Shown piece by piece: positions 1 to 6,846 of a DNA stretch of 16,966 bases; the first letter of the stretch is position 1; every line of letters begins with the position of its first letter. This stretch comes from Opitutia bacterium. Lineage in GTDB: Bacteria; Verrucomicrobiota; Verrucomicrobiia; Opitutales; UBA953. The translations under genes were made by a program, and so were the position numbers. The stretch is from positions 1 through 16,966 of the forward strand of contig CANHHS010000021.1 in assembly GCA_947460445.1 (NCBI GenBank). The letters run 5' to 3'. The notes under the pieces are model-generated. The model was not told the DNA's origin and did not search any database. It saw only the letters and a list, made by a program, of their open reading frames with translations.

Positions 1-382
1 CGGGTAGTGCTTGGGCGATGAGCTCTGAAGGTCGACGGAGTGTTTCGCGATCTAGTCCTTTGCAGAGTGAAAGAACAAGTTTAGGCGGCTGACGGCTATC
101 GAGACTATTTCGAATGTTAGTCAAGAGTTCTGGCAATCCTTTGGAAGGGCAGGCGATAAAAATAAGATCCGCTTCCATGAGCGCAGGAGCGAGTTCGAGC
201 CCAACCTGGATGCTCATGTCTAAAAAGTGCCCAGGAAGGTAATCGCGATTTTCGCGACTTGAAGCTATATCGAGTGCGTGCTCTGCACGACGCGGAACAA
301 CTGTAACGCTATGTCCTTGGCGTGCGAGGTGGATGGACATCGCTGTACCCCATGCGCCTGCGCCGAGTACGACCGTATTCAT
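1..382 (-). CDS. gpsA: Glycerol-3-phosphate dehydrogenase [NAD(P)+], N-terminal part
   Basis: Only the first 127 codons are inside the window; the gene continues past position 1. GpsA reduces dihydroxyacetone phosphate to sn-glycerol 3-phosphate in the cytoplasm, the entry step of phospholipid synthesis. The translated product starts MNTVVLGAGAWGTAMSIHLA, an N-terminal Rossmann nucleotide-binding loop (GAGAWGTA) characteristic of GpsA. It is followed by an ENRDYLPG segment matching the family's substrate-side loop, then an IACPSKGL stretch and LSLCKGLDRET, the strand and lysine-glycine motif seen in GpsA. Ketopantoate reductase (PanE) was considered because panB is adjacent, but the YLPG and CKGL motifs point to GpsA. 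The ATG overlaps the panB stop codon (ATGA), so the two genes are probably translationally coupled in one transcript. Confidence 0.9.
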   Translation of the reverse strand, partial: MNTVVLGAGAWGTAMSIHLARQGHSVTVVPRRAEHALDIASSRENRDYLPGHFLDMSIQVGLELAPALMEADLIFIACPSKGLPELLTNIRNSLDSRQPPKLVLSLCKGLDRETLRRPSELIAQALP

Positions 383-1167
383 TTTTTCGTACCTTTCTTA
401 ACTTTTTTTGCCCATCGCTGAATTGCCGCAATTGCGTCGCGTCCCAATTGTGCTTCAGGTTTGGCAAACGAGGGTGGATTTTCGGTAAGTCCGAGCAGAT
501 CGTAAATGACGAGAATTTGTCCGTCGCAACCCGTACCTGATCCGATGCCGATGATAGGGACGCTCACAGCCTTGCTGATCTCTTGAGCGAGTGAATGGTC
601 GATGCATTCGGCAACGATTGAAAAAGCGCCTGCTTTGGTAATAGCCAAGGCATCCGCCAATACACGTGCACGATCTTCGTCGGTAACGCCGCGACGGCGG
701 TAACCTGCTGCATGTACCTGCTGTGGCATCAAGCCAATGTGGCCCATTACCGGAATTCCTGCATCAACAAGCTTGGCCACCGATTTAGCAAGCGATGTGC
801 CGCCTTCAATTTTCACGGCTTCAGCTCCTGACTCTTGGAGAAGTCGACGGCAGGTGCGTAAGAGGGTCGGGAAGTTATCGTGAGCGAGGGCAAAGGGTAT
901 GTCGGCGACAATCAATGCTTGGGGTTTGGCACGTGCGACGGCTGCTGTGTGGTGCAGCATTGTCTCAAGGGTCACTGGGACGGTGCTCTCGTACCCAAGC
1001 ACGGTATTGCCGACGGAGTCTCCAACGAGGATGAGGTCTGCCCCGCCCGTGTCGGCTAACCTAGCCGTTATGGCATCGTATGCGGTTAGGCAGACAACTT
1101 GTCGGACGCCTTTGAGGGCGCGGAGGGAGCGGGTAGTCGCTTTCACCGTTCCTGCGAAGTATCCCAT
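379..1167 (-). CDS. panB: 3-methyl-2-oxobutanoate hydroxymethyltransferase (ketopantoate hydroxymethyltransferase)
   Basis: PanB transfers a hydroxymethyl group from 5,10-methylenetetrahydrofolate to alpha-ketoisovalerate, giving ketopantoate, the first committed step of pantothenate and coenzyme A synthesis. It is a cytoplasmic, metal-dependent TIM-barrel enzyme. The product shows LTAYD near the start, LVGDSVGN (metal-binding aspartate), VADIPF (second metal aspartate), AVKIEGG (substrate lysine), GHIGLMPQ, AECID (catalytic glutamate) and GIGSGTGCDGQILV, in family order. The start used gives 262 residues, close to the 264 of the E. coli enzyme, and has a G-rich stretch a few bases upstream. 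An in-frame ATG at 1194 would add nine residues (MLTLYKRGR) and has no better ribosome site. The stop overlaps the gpsA start by four bases. The C-terminus is lysine-rich (WAKKVKKGTKK). Confidence 0.95.
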   Translation of the reverse strand: MGYFAGTVKATTRSLRALKGVRQVVCLTAYDAITARLADTGGADLILVGDSVGNTVLGYESTVPVTLETMLHHTAAVARAKPQALIVADIPFALAHDNFPTLLRTCRRLLQESGAEAVKIEGGTSLAKSVAKLVDAGIPVMGHIGLMPQQVHAAGYRRRGVTDEDRARVLADALAITKAGAFSIVAECIDHSLAQEISKAVSVPIIGIGSGTGCDGQILVIYDLLGLTENPPSFAKPEAQLGRDAIAAIQRWAKKVKKGTKK

Positions 1168-1239
1168 GCGCCCCCGCTTGTAAAGCGTGAGCATTTCCGT
1201 ATCTATCGAGGGGTGTTCCGTCGCTTACGTAATTGGCTG

Positions 1240-1584
1240 ATGACTTCCCGCCCTTATCGAGACCGGGAATATGGCTTTCCAGACCTGGCAGGCGCCACAG
1301 GAATGCCCTGGTCAACCCGACTACGTATGTTCTTTACGGGGACAGGCGCCGTCGAGCATCGCGAAGACATTCGCGGCCGGTGGTTGCTTCACCGCAAAAT
1401 ACTTATCGTTACCGTCGCCCTTTTGATTGCCTGGTTCATTGCCCGAAGTTCGGCAGGGTGGGGTTTTTTTGATGGAGATGTCCCCCTAGGGATTGAGACT
1501 CCTAAAGCTACCACGACGGAGCCTGTGAAGGTTGAGCCCAAAACGCCTGTTAAGCCTGCAGTGACTAAACCAGTTCGTCGTTAA
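1240..1584 (+). CDS. Small single-pass membrane protein of unknown function
   Basis: I do not recognise a family. With the ATG at 1240 the product has 114 residues: a tyrosine- and arginine-rich N-terminal part (RPYRDREYGFPDL), a basic stretch, one clear hydrophobic helix (ILIVTVALLIAWFIA, about residues 77-91), then a short glycine/aromatic segment and a tail rich in Pro, Lys, Thr and Val (EPKTPVKPAVTKP). The positive-inside rule suggests a cytoplasmic N-terminus and a periplasmic tail. The tail recalls short Pro-Lys spacer regions, but nothing like a TonB C-terminal domain follows. The start is uncertain: ATGs at 1303 and 1327 keep the helix, and the reading frame is open back to 1099, inside panB on the other strand. 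It is transcribed divergently from panB, and its stop codon interlocks with that of the next minus-strand gene. Confidence 0.6.
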   Translation: MTSRPYRDREYGFPDLAGATGMPWSTRLRMFFTGTGAVEHREDIRGRWLLHRKILIVTVALLIAWFIARSSAGWGFFDGDVPLGIETPKATTTEPVKVEPKTPVKPAVTKPVRR

Positions 1585-1907
1585 GCCTTCGGCAAAATCA
1601 TTTTCAGCGGAGCCATGCGCAATGAGTCCGGCATCCGGATTTCATGATGGGCCTTTTCGGCGAGCGTTTGCAGCAGGCTATGAGCCCAAGTGAGTGAACT
1701 GCCGACCTGCTTCCAGCGCACGACGAGCGTGTCGCCATCTTTCGTCCAAGTGATTCCTTCAGCAAAAAGATCTACAGGCGCTCCTTGTCCGGACAGCTCA
1801 AGCGTCATGCGAATCGATCCAGCGCCGAGCGCCAAATGTGTAACGCGTCCAGCTTCACCAAGCTTGGAGCTGAGTAGCTTAGCAATTTCGCTTTCGGCAA
1901 AGTTCAT
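1581..1907 (-). CDS. Small unknown protein downstream of lpxI
   Basis: The product has 108 residues and matches no family I can name. It begins with a helical segment (NFAESEIAKLLSSKL), followed by alternating strands (RVTHLALGAGSIRMTLEL, then ITWTKDGDTLVVRW) and a final helical and basic stretch (LLQTLAEKAHHEIRMPDSL). There is no signal peptide, membrane span or cysteine, so a small soluble alpha/beta protein is likely. Its ATG overlaps the lpxI stop codon (ATGA), so it is almost certainly translated from the lpxI transcript and may serve the same envelope pathway; that link rests on position only. Its TAA stop lies within the TTAA that also carries the stop of the opposing gene. Confidence 0.65.
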   Translation of the reverse strand: MNFAESEIAKLLSSKLGEAGRVTHLALGAGSIRMTLELSGQGAPVDLFAEGITWTKDGDTLVVRWKQVGSSLTWAHSLLQTLAEKAHHEIRMPDSLRMAPLKMILPKA

Positions 1908-2776
1908 CGGAAACCCATCAGCGTGATTCCAAGTTCGCCGGCACGTTGAATGACGGCGGGCTTATCAATCAGGATGACGCCATCCACTTCGAGTGCAGCT
2001 TTACGTACGCCGCCTGCTGCCATGCTTTCAAGGGTAAGTACGCCGAAGCAGGGCACATCAAAGCGCCAGTCTTGTCCGTGTTTAGCAGCTTTCACTAGAA
2101 GCATCTCTTTGCCGCCGGTTGCTGCACAGCGACGCAACATATTGTCGGTGCCTTCAAAGGCTTCGACAGCAATGACAGTGCCTTTGGCTACGACAACCGA
2201 TTGTCCGATGTCTAGTCGGGTCATCTCGCGTGCCATCTTTACGCCAAAATCAATTTCCTCTGCATCGATCGATCCACCAAGCCAACCCGTCATTTTTCCT
2301 TCCGTGGCAAGATGGTCGTCTAAAAATACCCGAGCATCGAGCATGCGTACGCCTATTTTCTCAATTTCTGAGGAGACACCGCCAAAAATGGTTTCAGCAT
2401 TCCGTTCAGGTAATGTCGCCAGCAGTGCGATCAATTTTAGATCAGGCACCATGCCGGAAAAAAGTTTCCGTGGAGTGATTTGACCAGCCATGACTGCACC
2501 CTTGGCGCCCAAATCTTTGAGGGCGGCGAGCATGTCGCCTAATTTTCCAACTTCAATTTCCCGACAGTGTTCGGCTGGGAAGCTGGCGAGAAGACTTGGT
2601 TCAGTTTCGTCTTTAAAGGCAATGAGGCGCACGGGTACGCCTTGGGCGCGTGCTTGTTCGACCATGAGCGCAGGGTACCGGCCCCGTCCTGCGATAATCG
2701 CTACAGGGCGGGTCGCATCGAAGCCTTGGGGCACCCAGCGTGTTGCCATGGGTGCATCATCCCAAGCTTGTCGCAT
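1904..2776 (-). CDS. lpxI: UDP-2,3-diacylglucosamine pyrophosphatase, LpxI type (DUF1009)
   Basis: LpxI hydrolyses UDP-2,3-diacylglucosamine to lipid X and UMP, the fourth step of lipid A synthesis, in bacteria that lack LpxH. Its presence implies an LPS-type outer membrane. Landmarks of the family appear in order: IIAGRGRYP (about residues 27-35), GAVMAGQITPRKLF (93-106), PDLKL, FGGVSSEIEKIGVRMLDA (131-148), an MTGWLG segment, then the C-terminal domain with AVEAFEGTDNMLRR (203-216), WRFDVPCFG (237-245) and a final helix-strand unit ending GITLMGF. The 290-residue length is slightly above the roughly 270-280 usual for the family, and an ATG at 2749 (MATRWVPQG) would remove the extra nine residues. 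It follows the Rsm22-like gene by 16 bases and overlaps the next gene by four. Confidence 0.92.
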   Translation of the reverse strand: MRQAWDDAPMATRWVPQGFDATRPVAIIAGRGRYPALMVEQARAQGVPVRLIAFKDETEPSLLASFPAEHCREIEVGKLGDMLAALKDLGAKGAVMAGQITPRKLFSGMVPDLKLIALLATLPERNAETIFGGVSSEIEKIGVRMLDARVFLDDHLATEGKMTGWLGGSIDAEEIDFGVKMAREMTRLDIGQSVVVAKGTVIAVEAFEGTDNMLRRCAATGGKEMLLVKAAKHGQDWRFDVPCFGVLTLESMAAGGVRKAALEVDGVILIDKPAVIQRAGELGITLMGFR

Positions 2777-2792
2777 GGGGCAAGGCAGGAAG

Positions 2793-3938
2793 TTAAGGTC
2801 CGAGACGTTTCAGCTCTGTCGCATTCTCGAGCCTTTGCCGTGTCTCGGTGCTTACGGGCAGGCTGACGATATCTCCGCGCATATACTGTTCGTCGAGTGC
2901 TTTAGCTTCGCGCTTTGAAAGTCCACGGGTTGGCACCTCGATGGTGCGAAGTTTTCCGCCTTGAGAAATAATGAATCGGAAAAGGCCTTTGATGAGTTGC
3001 GGTTCCGCAACAATGCGTGCTGCTTCGACGGGAAGTTCCGATAATTCGGCGTCCGAAAAGATAGCCTGTGAAAAACGGATCGCAGTCAGGTTGCGGTGTA
3101 ATTTTCGATTCAGGTATTCGGTGAGTAAGGGTGGCGTCCATGGGCGCACTTCATGATCCCAGTGCTCACCGCCGAGCAAAGGGCAGGGCATTGCGTCGAC
3201 TTCAGGGCCGATACGCATTGGGCTTTTTCGTGCACGTGCATCGCTTAACTTTCGCAGCGGCTCAGCGGTGGTACGTAAAGCAGGTTCAATCAGAATGAGC
3301 AGTCCTTGAGGTGCCAGCCGGGTGGCAAGACGCTTCATCCAGCCCTCGCGTTCACCGTCTTCTTTTAATCCAAGTTCATTTAAGACGAAACCGCCGATGA
3401 TAATGTCGAAATCGCCTTCAGGCCATGTCTCGATTTCTCGGGCATCGCCGATGCGTGTAACGATCGTTGCCAGGGGGCAAGCAAGGGGTGCGACGGATTC
3501 AAGTGCAGCAAGTGCAGACGGTGAACGATCGACCGCAATTAATTCGATGGTATGACCTTGAATCTGCGAAAGTTTACGGGCGACGCGTAAACCACAACCA
3601 CCCGATCCTGATCCTAAATCGAGTATACGTACGTGGGGTCGAGCAGGTTTCCATCCGCGGAGATCAATGGCATGGGCGAGTGACCAACCTGTCCGTGCCC
3701 AAGCCTGTGGAAAAAAGAATAGACCGTAGGCTGCCAATAATCGTGCATCCGCAAAGTAGTCCGGGAAAGTGCCATCCGGGCGGCCGACCGTGAACAAATC
3801 CGAAAGTTTTTGGACGTCGGCCCGAAGGACTTCAAGGGCGTCGTCCGCAGTGCGCCCTGTAGCTTGTTCAGCTTTCGTCATCCACGCCGCTTCAAGTTCA
3901 GGCGGGTAGGTGTCAGGTAATTCACGGGGCGACATCAC
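2793..3938 (-). CDS. Rsm22-like SAM-dependent methyltransferase (small ribosomal subunit-associated)
   Basis: The 381-residue product has a central class I methyltransferase fold: motif I ILDLGSGSGGCGL at about 105-117, the acidic end of the next strand in AVDRSPSALAAL (135-146), and FDIIIGGFVLNEL (177-189), where the LNEL ending is typical of the Rsm22 group. LILIEPAL (214-221) is the following strand. A C-terminal beta-rich part (RTIEVPTRGLSKREAKALD, then GDIVSL) also fits Rsm22. Rsm22/METTL17 relatives associate with the small ribosomal subunit during assembly. Known members carry several cysteines in a CPH-CPL-type region proposed to hold a metal or iron-sulfur site; here the equivalent MPCPLLGGEHWDHE has only one cysteine. 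The start lies inside recR with a 17-base overlap. A generic methyltransferase is the alternative. Confidence 0.6.
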   Translation of the reverse strand: MMSPRELPDTYPPELEAAWMTKAEQATGRTADDALEVLRADVQKLSDLFTVGRPDGTFPDYFADARLLAAYGLFFFPQAWARTGWSLAHAIDLRGWKPARPHVRILDLGSGSGGCGLRVARKLSQIQGHTIELIAVDRSPSALAALESVAPLACPLATIVTRIGDAREIETWPEGDFDIIIGGFVLNELGLKEDGEREGWMKRLATRLAPQGLLILIEPALRTTAEPLRKLSDARARKSPMRIGPEVDAMPCPLLGGEHWDHEVRPWTPPLLTEYLNRKLHRNLTAIRFSQAIFSDAELSELPVEAARIVAEPQLIKGLFRFIISQGGKLRTIEVPTRGLSKREAKALDEQYMRGDIVSLPVSTETRQRLENATELKRLGP

Positions 3939-4524
3939 GTCGTCCTTCTAGAGAGCTTCTCAGTGTTTCTGAATCTGCGAAAGTTAAGCCACTGCCACTG
4001 GGTAGTCCGAAACCTATCCGGGTGACCTTGGTGCCAAAGCGTCCGGCTAAAAATGATTCACGTATATAATGACAGGTAGCTTCGCCTTCGATGTCATTGC
4101 CGAGTGCTAGCACAACTTCTGTAACCGGTTCGGTGGTTAAGCGCTCACCGAGTTTGGCCAGGTTGAGTTCGCCCGGTCCGATCCCATTAATCGGTGAGAG
4201 TCTTCCATGGAGTACATGGTATGTGCCGCGATAACTGCCCGCACGTTCGACAGCGAGTAAGTCGGGGACATTCTCAATCACGCAAAGCAACGAAGGGTCG
4301 CGCTTGGGGTCTGCGCAGACAGAGCACAGGGTGCTTTCGGCCAAATTGCCGCAACGGTCACAACGTCGAACCACGGCGGCAGCTTGTTGAAGTGCTTCAA
4401 CGAGTGGAGCGAGTTTTGCGGGACGTTCGACCAATAGGTGAAGTGCCAGACGTTCAGCTGCACGATGCCCAAGTCCTGGAAGTGACTTCAGGAGTTGTCT
4501 AACTTTCTCGTAAGCAGGCGTCAT
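3922..4524 (-). CDS. recR: Recombination mediator protein RecR
   Basis: RecR works with RecF and RecO to load RecA onto gapped single-stranded DNA. At 200 residues it has the normal length. Domains appear in the standard order: an N-terminal helix-hairpin-helix (LKSLPGLGHRAAERLALHL, about 12-30), a four-cysteine zinc finger (C55, C58, C67, C70, in CDRCGN and LCSVC), and a Toprim domain from about 78, with the acidic residue in LCVIENVPDLLAVE and the HVLHGRLSPINGIGP loop. LALGNDIEGEATCHYI replaces the more usual NPT-VEGEAT wording but keeps EGEAT. The C-terminal GFGLPSGSGLTFADSETL matches the family's closing motif. It follows ybaB by six bases, the classic ybaB-recR arrangement, but dnaX is not present upstream. 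Confidence 0.97.
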   Translation of the reverse strand: MTPAYEKVRQLLKSLPGLGHRAAERLALHLLVERPAKLAPLVEALQQAAAVVRRCDRCGNLAESTLCSVCADPKRDPSLLCVIENVPDLLAVERAGSYRGTYHVLHGRLSPINGIGPGELNLAKLGERLTTEPVTEVVLALGNDIEGEATCHYIRESFLAGRFGTKVTRIGFGLPSGSGLTFADSETLRSSLEGRRDVAP

Positions 4525-4530
4525 GGGCTC

Positions 4531-4845
4531 TTAGAAGCCCCCGAGACTTGGCATATTGAATCCCGCGGTTGCGGCTTGCATGCGAGCTTGGTGAAGTTCG
4601 CGTGCCTTTGTGGCAGCTTCTTGCAACGCAGCGACGAGTACAGGTTCTACAATCGACGATCCTTCTTTAAGGAAATCAGGATTGATGGTGACGGATTGGA
4701 CGTCGCCATGACCATTGACGACGACTTTGACCGCTCCACCGCCATGCGAAACCTCCACACGCTCCGCCGTGAGTTGTTCCTGCACAACGGCAATGCCACG
4801 CTGCATTTTCTGCGCTTGTTTGAGAAGTTTGCCTACGCCTGCCAT
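4531..4845 (-). CDS. YbaB/EbfC family nucleoid-associated protein
   Basis: This 104-residue protein belongs to the YbaB/EbfC family of small dimeric DNA-binding proteins that coat the nucleoid. The fold is visible as an N-terminal amphipathic helix (KLLKQAQKMQRGIAVVQEQL), the strand pair VEVSHGGGAVKVVVNGHGDV with the family's central glycine-rich turn and VNG, the QSVTINPDFL segment, and a C-terminal helix (VLVAALQEAATKARELHQ). The tail is glycine- and methionine-rich (FNMPSLGGF), as in many relatives. It is the first gene of the minus-strand run with recR. Its start is separated by 86 bases from the divergent DUF971 gene, so the promoters of both should lie there, but I could not assign convincing boxes. 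Confidence 0.93.
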   Translation of the reverse strand: MAGVGKLLKQAQKMQRGIAVVQEQLTAERVEVSHGGGAVKVVVNGHGDVQSVTINPDFLKEGSSIVEPVLVAALQEAATKARELHQARMQAATAGFNMPSLGGF

Positions 4846-4931
4846 GTGCTGACATTCATCGACACTTCGTCCGAGTCAAGCGGTGGTGAATCATGACTTG
4901 AGGGATTGAAGTCTTTCCCTAATTTATTGGG

Positions 4932-5246
4932 GTGCAACCCCCGGTCGACATCCAGCTCGTTGGTTCCTTTTTAGCCATTCGCTGGGGTGACGGTCGTGAG
5001 GACGTCTTCCCTGGCGAATATTTGCGCGAATGTTCACCCAGTGCTGAGAATATGGGCGAAAAAGACATCCTCGGTAATACATACGGCGGCGATGGGCCTC
5101 GTCAGTTTCCCGGCGTTGGGGTTGTGGGCTTTCACCCTGTCGGCAACTATGCTTTGAGCCTGATCTTTAGTGATGGGCATAGCAGTGGTATCTACAGTTG
5201 GTCTTACTTAAGAGACTTAGGTGATAGTTTGCCGAAAGCTTCTTAG
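4932..5246 (+). CDS. DUF971 domain protein (gamma-butyrobetaine hydroxylase-like N-terminal domain)
   Basis: The 104-residue product is a stand-alone DUF971 domain. The family pattern is clear: an opening strand with LAIRWGDGREDVFPGEYLREC, an acidic middle part, and a closing PVGNYALSLIFSDGHSSG followed by IYSWSYLRDL, matching the consensus 'VG-YAL-W-DGH-TGIY-YLR'. Members of this family occur alone, near iron-sulfur or apbC/mrp genes, or fused to other domains. The molecular role is not established; a role in Fe-S biology has been suggested for some. In many relatives the LR is followed by C-x-C-A-x-C; here it reads RECSPSAEN, so the cysteine cluster is reduced to one. The start is a GTG with only a weak G-rich stretch in front. 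phoH follows after 38 bases. Confidence 0.85.
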   Translation: MQPPVDIQLVGSFLAIRWGDGREDVFPGEYLRECSPSAENMGEKDILGNTYGGDGPRQFPGVGVVGFHPVGNYALSLIFSDGHSSGIYSWSYLRDLGDSLPKAS

Positions 5247-5284
5247 ACTTGCCCACCTGAGACACCTGGGTAGACTGTAGGTGC

Positions 5285-6832
5285 GTGAAAAAGACCTACG
5301 TCCTTGATACGAACGTCCTGATTCATGATCCTGAGTCTATTCGAAAGTTTGATGAGCACACGGTAGCGATACCGGTGGAAGTGCTTTCCGAGCTCGATCG
5401 GCTGAAGGTTCAGCAGGGGCAAGTCGGTGCCAGCGCTCGCCGCGTTAACCGTTTCATTCGCGAGTTATTCGACAACCAATCCCTTGATAAAGTCGTTGAA
5501 GGGGATCGCGATAAGCCCACTGCATTGCACGCTAATTTGCCCTCGGGTGGCGAACTGCGCGTCGTCGTCAATGAGTCACTGATACGTGAGCATTTTGCGG
5601 GTACGCGCTCCGATCGCCTGCGGGCGGTCTTTATGCAGGTCGACGCACCTGACCACCGCATCATCGCATCGGCGCTTTACTTAAGGGATATTAGCAAAGG
5701 GCCTGTTATCTTAGTGACCAAAGACGCCTGTATGGCGTTAAAGGCCAAAGCGCTCGGTCTCGATGTTCAGGATTATCGTAACGATCGGGTTGAAATTCGT
5801 GAAGGTAACGAATTCCGAACTCTGACAATCTCGGCGAAAGCCATGCGCGATTTCCAAGATCTCGGACAGGTCAAGGTTGCCGCTGCTGCTAGCCAAGATG
5901 TTTACATCAACGAGTACGTGATGCTCTCGTCGGATGCCGGTGTGGAGCCTGCGCGCTTTGTGGGCGATGCTTCGTTCATTGCATTGCCGATTTACCGTGA
6001 ATTTCTGTCCGATGCACCTGGTGCACGTAAGGGATTACAAATGCCGCGGGGTATGCGGGTTATCCCTAAGAATTTTGAGCAATGGGTTTTGCTCGATGCA
6101 TTGCTGAATCCTGACATTCGCTTGGTCACTTGCTTTGGTCGCGCGGGTACGGGCAAGACTTTCTTATCCATCGCCGCTGCCTTATCCCAAGTGTTGAGCG
6201 AGTTCTCGCCTTACAAGAAGCTCTATATCTCGCGTCCGGTTGTTCAGATTGGCAAAGACTTGGGGGCGTTACCGGGTACAAAAGAAGAGAAGCTTTCGCC
6301 CTACGTTCAGCCTTACTTTGACAACCTTGAGGTACTCTTTGCGCGCAGCGGTGCACCGTTACCGTCAGTTGCTAGTTCGACAACGAGCATCGTAGCCAGT
6401 GACAGCAAAGCGAAGCGTAAGCAGGCTCAAGCACGCAAAGCTCCGCCCCCTATCTTTGGGTCGCAAGTTCAGCAGCAAGTTGCCGGTCAACCCCGTCGCC
6501 CTTACCAGTGGTTGTTGGATGCGGGGCTAATTGAAATCGAAGCTATGACTTATATCCGTGGGCGTTCTATCGGTCATGCCTACATGATTATGGACGAAGC
6601 TCAGAACATGACGCCGCATGAAGCCAAGACCGTTATTACGCGTATGGGTGAGGGCTCTAAACTCGTTCTGATTGGTGACCTTGATCAAGTGGACACCCCT
6701 TACCTCGACGGCAGGTCTAATGGACTTATTCATGCCCACGAACGCATGAAGGGGCATAGTATTACCGCTCACGTTCGCCTTGTGCATGGCGTACGTTCGC
6801 AACTTTCCGAACTCGCTTCGGAATTAATGTAA
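5285..6832 (+). CDS. PIN-PhoH ATPase (PhoH2-type ribonuclease/RNA helicase)
   Basis: This 515-residue protein fuses an N-terminal PIN ribonuclease domain to a C-terminal PhoH ATPase, the PhoH2 architecture; studied members unwind and cleave RNA. The PIN acidic residues are visible: D8 in YVLDTNVLI, E36/D38 in LSELDRLK, D123 in APDHRI and D147 in LVTKDACM. The PhoH part has a Walker A GRAGTGKT (285-292), a Walker B-like YMIMDEAQN (D437) and the family signature TPHEAKTVITRMGEG followed by GDLDQVDTPYLDGRSNGL. It is about 75 residues longer than typical PhoH2 proteins, mainly from a Ser/Ala/Lys/Gln-rich segment at about 354-405 between QPYFDNLEVLF and LIEIEAMTYIRGRSI. Translation starts at a GTG, because MKKTYVLDTN is the natural PIN beginning. 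nadD follows after 14 bases. Confidence 0.93.
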   Translation: MKKTYVLDTNVLIHDPESIRKFDEHTVAIPVEVLSELDRLKVQQGQVGASARRVNRFIRELFDNQSLDKVVEGDRDKPTALHANLPSGGELRVVVNESLIREHFAGTRSDRLRAVFMQVDAPDHRIIASALYLRDISKGPVILVTKDACMALKAKALGLDVQDYRNDRVEIREGNEFRTLTISAKAMRDFQDLGQVKVAAAASQDVYINEYVMLSSDAGVEPARFVGDASFIALPIYREFLSDAPGARKGLQMPRGMRVIPKNFEQWVLLDALLNPDIRLVTCFGRAGTGKTFLSIAAALSQVLSEFSPYKKLYISRPVVQIGKDLGALPGTKEEKLSPYVQPYFDNLEVLFARSGAPLPSVASSTTSIVASDSKAKRKQAQARKAPPPIFGSQVQQQVAGQPRRPYQWLLDAGLIEIEAMTYIRGRSIGHAYMIMDEAQNMTPHEAKTVITRMGEGSKLVLIGDLDQVDTPYLDGRSNGLIHAHERMKGHSITAHVRLVHGVRSQLSELASELM

Positions 6833-6846
6833 GTAAGCAAAGTTTT

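Noticed and set aside
1..382. Ketopantoate reductase (PanE) as identity of the first gene
   Set aside because: Its position beside panB suggested it, but the GAGAWGTA, YLPG and CKGL motifs fit glycerol-3-phosphate dehydrogenase.
1099..1239. Upstream extension of the small membrane protein gene
   Set aside because: It would run antisense through the panB N-terminus and has no ribosome site; the later ATG at 1240 is more credible.
1950..2483. Long plus-strand frame of 177 codons opposite lpxI
   Set aside because: It is the antisense shadow of lpxI, is rich in Ser and Pro as such shadows often are, and has no recognisable motif.
3560..3985. Repeated 15-mer GAATCTGCGAAAGTT at about 3560 and 3971
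   Set aside because: Both copies are coding, read in different frames (methyltransferase and recR), with no extension of similarity; treated as coincidence.
5254..5283. Short inverted repeat CACCT...AGGTG just before phoH
   Set aside because: A five-base stem with a 20-base loop is expected by chance and carries no T-run, so it is neither terminator nor a supported regulatory site.
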